From: Phoronis ovalis
Lineage: Eukaryota > Phoronida > Phoronidae
DNA: 24,665 nt
Direction: 5' to 3'
Assembly (NCBI GenBank): GCA_028565635.1
Contig: JAOXYB010064056.1
Coordinates: forward strand, 1-24,665
Made by a program: the position numbers and the translations under genes. Of this stretch, positions 21,059 through 24,665 are shown one piece after another. The notes under the pieces were generated by a model. That model was not told the DNA's origin. It searched no databases and was given only the letters and a program-made list of their open reading frames with translations. Positions within the stretch are counted from its first letter, which is position 1; each line of letters opens with the position of its first letter.

Positions 21059-24000
21059 CTGAAAAAGAACAAATGTCTAAAATAAACTTTGACATATTAT
21101 ATTACTTTTCTTTCATGTCACAATGAAAGTTCATTTGATGACATCTCAATTCAGTGAAGTATTAATCAGATATAAATTTAGTCTGAAACTGAATCTTACT
21201 TGAGCAGTGCATAGTTTTCAGTCGTATCACAAAAACTTCATCAATCACAACATTCTGCTTGTACATTTTATTTATGAAAACATATTGATTACTTGGTTAA
21301 ATTGTGTTGTTAGGCAATAACTAAAATTTATAATGCACATTACGCTGAGTCAAATTGTTTTGTTTTTTTCTACCAAATGAATGTAATGCAGTTACTAGCA
21401 TTTTTGTATGAGCCTGATATTATTAGGTATATCTGTTCCTTCATATTTTAGTACCTGCAACATCTGCTGGTTCTGGTTCTTCATTAAGCAAGTCGGCATC
21501 ACTTCTTACCAGTGGCACTGTGATGTCATTGTAGCTGTATAATCTCCATGACACATTACAAGGTTTTTCTAAAATCTTTCTGTAGTCCCCAGGCAAAGAA
21601 AAATCCCTATATAAAAGTTAATAATTAAAATTTCAACACCCAATTGTTAGGTATGTTGGTGATTTACACAAAATTTAAACATAAATATCATAAGTAGCAG
21701 TGGATGAAAAGTATATTTAGCTACTGATTTGGTTAGCAAATTTATCTGAAGGATACCCTTACATCATTAAATGTGCTTGTGTGCATGAAGTTTTTCCATA
21801 CGTTGTTGAAGTGCTCAAGTTGTTACCACTTACTTTACTTTATGTTTCATACTATCTATATCCAGTTCAGCTTCTGATAACATATCCTTGTACCATTCTT
21901 TAACTAACAAAATATGCAAAATTATTTATCAAATTGTGGAAGTCGTTAGAAAAATACATAGTTGTATTAATCCACAAAATCGCTTGGAAAGCATTTTTTT
22001 ATAGGACATGTATAATTACTTATAAAGTGTCTCGGATCTCAGTGTCAACTTTCCTAGACACTAAATGTGACACCTAGTGGTAGAACTAAATTGAAAATAA
22101 AAAATAAAATTTCGTAATTTGGAAAAAACAAAAACACCATCTTGTTCAGAATGACACATAAAATACAAATATTTAGTTATTGAATATGGGAATTGTAAAG
22201 TAAGATATTGGCAAAATTGTAACCTACTGAAAAGCAGAAGACTGGCTATTTTTATACTCCTTTTCTCAGTACTGAAAGTATCTGAACTACCTCCCTGCTT
22301 GCGATTTCTGTTTATGTTTAGCTTTTAATAATTTTATCAATATTATTAACTTGTCGATCAAAACAGATTTTTTAAAACTGTTATGTAGTTATATGAATTT
22401 TAACCATTCTCATATGTTACGCATCAAAAGTAAACACTTACATTATTCTAAAATTCATTTTTAAACAATGTAAATATTTTTACAATTCTTTATTTTCTTT
22501 ACACAGTGTAAGTAGGTGCTTTTAACTTAAAAAACATTGTGTCACTGCCTGCCCTTTACCTCTATTTGCTGGATACACAACATCATACCCTGGTAAAGGC
22601 ATTACAACATCATGAATGGCATAGTTCTCAACAGTATCTTCTGCCAGTTCAATAACATTTTTCTTTTCGGAGGCATTGCCACCTGAAACAAAATATCTTT
22701 TTTTGAAGATGGGCACTGAATCATATAATAGACAAATGTCAATGAGTTTTGAAAGAACTGTCATGGTCAGGTCCAGGATAATCTGTAGAAATTGAACCAT
22801 ACTAAACACATTGGCAGTCTGCACAGCAGCATTAGAGATTCAGGTGTGTTAAAACAGATGTGCCTTTAAGAAAGCTAACTGATTTTGAAGAAGCAAATAC
22901 TTCTGCTGTATCTATTATAACACAAAATACATGTTTGTTAATTTACTTATTATTATAGGTCTAAAATATATGTGAGCAGTTACAGACTTTAATAGTTGCC
23001 AAACCTGTATCTTTCAAAACCAAATCGCCAACAACAGGTTTAAGTCCAAACTCTTGAATACGACGCGAAACCAGTTTATTCCAAACATAACTTTGATAAC
23101 TGTGGATGTACATCAGACGTGAATTTCTTGGAATCTGAAACACATCTTGAACTGACTAAAATATAGCGCAAGAGTCTGCTAAACAATCTTCAAACAATAA
23201 TCAGTGAGCGATTCAATATGCATTTTGTATTGTTTTGTGCTGTACTGTTTTATGCTTATTTGTTAAGCTACTCTCCTAAGGAGTTATTTACTTACTGTTT
23301 TTATTGCACTAAGAAGGTCGTTTTCATGACATTTTGATAATCCCTCTAGTAGCTGTCTCTCCATACAATGTCTTTTTAATACTTTTAAAGCTGCCTTTGC
23401 ATCCCTTGTAGTCTGCCAAATTTTTCGACATTCCGCAAGGTCATCATTATCTATAAAAACAATCACAGCAATACTCTATAACATAAAAATCACATTTAAA
23501 GACTAGGTTTTGAAATTTGAATGATGTTTACTGCACTTTCAGAATTTTGAAAAAAAGTAGGCTATGATTACTACAAAATTGACTTTGTTTACTTTACCCA
23601 TCATTGTATAAAGAAAAGAGAAGTCTGATGTCAAAATATATCCTCACCAGTAGATCTAGGTTTTAGAATGAGATCAATAGCTTCACTCCAATTGCTGTGT
23701 AGTAAAGCTCTGAAAATGAAAATGGCCATGAAATTAACATGAAATAATGAAGACGCCAGAACTGAACTGTATAAATAGTTAAATTGCTCCAGATATAGTA
23801 TATTCAGCTCTAAAACACATGAATATTAGTACACAAAAAAAAAATGTGTTACAGAAAATGGTTAGTTTTATGCCTGCCATGATAAATATGCATAGAATAA
23901 TTCATGGCCATGCACCAAGAAGACTTGAAAAAGATGGCACTATAACAGTATTTAATACAATGTTGTATCCATTGTTTGAATTCACAGATAATACTGTCTT

Positions 24001-24226
24001 ATATTGCCAGAATATACAGCTTTTATCGATAATAACAGCATAAAACTGATAACTATAGGTTCATCTAAAGAAAAGTCTGGTCTATATCATTTTTACTCAC
24101 TGTCCTATATGATGTGTAGGTACATCTGTTGTACCAAATCTTTGCATCCCATAATAGTTTATAAAACCTGTAACTTGCATTGATTTCAGAGCAACCTCAA
24201 TTTCTTCTGCTGAACCAGTCACATTT
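20931..24226 (-). CDS. PUS7: Pseudouridylate synthase 7 (TruD family), C-terminal half
   Basis: PUS7 isomerises uridine to pseudouridine in tRNA (position 13, also 35 in pre-tRNA-Tyr) and in mRNA, mainly in the nucleus. Eight - strand exons join in frame (126+62+155+130+123+70+152+128 nt) to about 314 residues plus stop TAG at 20933-20931. Human PUS7 is about 660 residues. Motifs in order: [13 protein letters not shown], the TruD signature; [37 protein letters not shown], which packs against the active site; [40 protein letters not shown]; and [15 protein letters not shown] near the end. All match the family order. The catalytic aspartate lies in the N-terminal half, outside the window, so activity cannot be judged. 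No frameshift or stop interrupts any exon. The gene converges on GTF3C1. Confidence 0.96.
21455..21606 (-). CDS. PUS7: PUS7 exon 7 of window
   Basis: Acceptor TTTATATAG, donor G|GTACTA. 152 nt. The split codon AA|G gives Lys. It encodes [20 protein letters not shown] then [18 protein letters not shown]. The YRKI...P.NVSW pattern is shared with vertebrate PUS7. Confidence 0.95.
21834..21903 (-). CDS. PUS7: PUS7 exon 6 of window
   Basis: A short 70-nt exon. Acceptor TTTTGTTAG, donor AA|GTAAGT. The split codon G|TT gives Val. It encodes [19 protein letters not shown], the DID.M.H family motif. Confidence 0.95.
22560..22682 (-). CDS. PUS7: PUS7 exon 5 of window
   Basis: Acceptor TTTGTTTCAG, donor G|GTAAAG. 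123 nt encode [19 protein letters not shown] and [14 protein letters not shown]. The open frame runs to 22522 only by intron read-through. Confidence 0.96.
23005..23134 (-). CDS. PUS7: PUS7 exon 4 of window (HSYQSYVWN motif)
   Basis: Acceptor GTGTTTCAG, donor G|GTTTGG. 130 nt in phase 0 begin [19 protein letters not shown] and end [10 protein letters not shown]. This is the most conserved block of eukaryotic PUS7. Confidence 0.97.
23296..23450 (-). CDS. PUS7: PUS7 exon 3 of window
   Basis: Acceptor TTTTTATAG, strong donor ACA|GTAAGT. 155 nt encode [20 protein letters not shown] and [19 protein letters not shown], matching the W..T.D..AAL and R.LL.GL segments of PUS7. Confidence 0.94.
23648..23709 (-). 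CDS. PUS7: PUS7 exon 2 of window
   Basis: A short 62-nt exon. Acceptor TTTTCAG, donor G|GTGAGG. The split codon CA|A gives Gln. It encodes [20 protein letters not shown], the conserved helix and LILKPR motif. Confidence 0.93.
24101..24226 (-). CDS. PUS7: PUS7 exon 1 of window (TruD signature)
   Basis: Acceptor TTGTTGCAG, donor CA|GTGAGT. 126 nt, entered with one base completing a codon, encode [16 protein letters not shown] then [17 protein letters not shown]. The preceding exon must end in phase 2 and is not confidently visible. Confidence 0.95.
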
Positions 24227-24665
24227 CTGCAACAACAATATATGTCTAAGATATCACACATTAAGAATCTCTTCTACAACATATGTTACCACGCTAAATA
24301 TGCATAGAAATGCTTAGAATTAAACAGATATGATGTTGCTAGTTGTGTCTCAAGTCAGAAGTTACTATAGTTTATAAACTTGAATCACTGTATGATAATC
24401 AACAGGATATTAAGAATTCCAACTGTAAACTTATAGCATTATTTATTTCACTATATGATTAAAAAATTGTTTTTGATCCATGGAAATTATTCTGACACAA
24501 TTTTATGATCACTGTTAATGCCCATCATATGATGTAGTTTCTGTAGTTGTAAAGCCATCTTTGTATGCATAAGAGTTGTGAGGTTGACAATAGAGGGAAA
24601 ATCTTGAAAGTGATTTACATGAACATTACAAACAATCTGCATTTTGACCTGTATTTACCCTGTAC
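24227..24665 (-). other. PUS7 intron, possibly touching the next upstream exon at the window edge
   Basis: Mostly non-coding. At the very edge the - strand reads GTACAGGGTAAATACAG. Either GG|GTAAAT (24659) or AG|GTCAAA (24649) would give the required phase 2, but neither short peptide clearly matches PUS7, so I do not call the exon. Confidence 0.4.

Noticed and set aside
23819-24043. 74-codon + strand open frame
   Set aside because: It lies within a PUS7 intron, antisense to the gene, includes an A-run at its start, and shows no family resemblance or splice context.
24644-24665. Next upstream PUS7 exon at the window edge
   Set aside because: Two possible donors satisfy the phase, but the few visible residues do not match the family convincingly.
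1-24665. tRNA, rRNA, CRISPR array, bacterial operon or viral genes
   Set aside because: No tRNA A/B-box pair with a cloverleaf, no rRNA-like block, no regularly spaced direct repeats with unique spacers beyond the degenerate minisatellite, and spliced genes throughout exclude a prokaryotic reading.

Overview
The window looks like nuclear DNA of an invertebrate animal. It is very AT-rich, its genes are split by canonical GT-AG introns of about 160-660 bp, and both recognisable proteins are conserved animal housekeeping proteins. I could not fix the phylum. A mollusc or other lophotrochozoan is my best guess, based on the general look of the repeats, and that guess is weak.

Layout. Positions 1-2500 are bounded by a 79-bp inverted repeat (4 mismatches) around a 2.3-kb interior with no coding capacity. 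This resembles a non-autonomous DNA transposon or fold-back element that continues left of the window. Positions 2501-18754 hold no exon I can defend. They do hold a perfect 33-bp-arm hairpin (4002-4078), a 33-bp tandem duplication (5024-5089), a degenerate TGACCT-rich repeat (about 6176-6610), a small GC-rich island (about 8811-8945), a MITE-like element with an internal 31-bp minisatellite (11557-12026), and a CpG-richer stretch (about 15000-16350). The right-hand 6 kb is genic.

Genic part. On the + strand, five exons (18755-20614) encode the last ~196 residues of a GTF3C1-like protein, the largest subunit of TFIIIC, which recruits RNA polymerase III to tRNA genes. On the - strand, eight exons (24226 down to 20931) encode the last ~314 residues of PUS7, the TruD-family pseudouridine synthase that modifies tRNA and mRNA. 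Every PUS7 exon junction keeps frame and aligns with the known order of family motifs. The 5' half of PUS7 lies right of the window. The two genes converge tail to tail with 316 bp between stop codons, so their 3' UTRs probably abut or overlap. Both serve tRNA biology (synthesis and modification), but I see no sign that the pairing is more than chance.

The main puzzle is that no upstream GTF3C1 exon is found in the 18.7 kb before the first recognised one, although every other intron here is under 0.7 kb. I found no clearly novel biological system. The most unusual structures are the perfect hairpin, the minisatellite-bearing MITE-like element, and the terminal inverted repeat pair.
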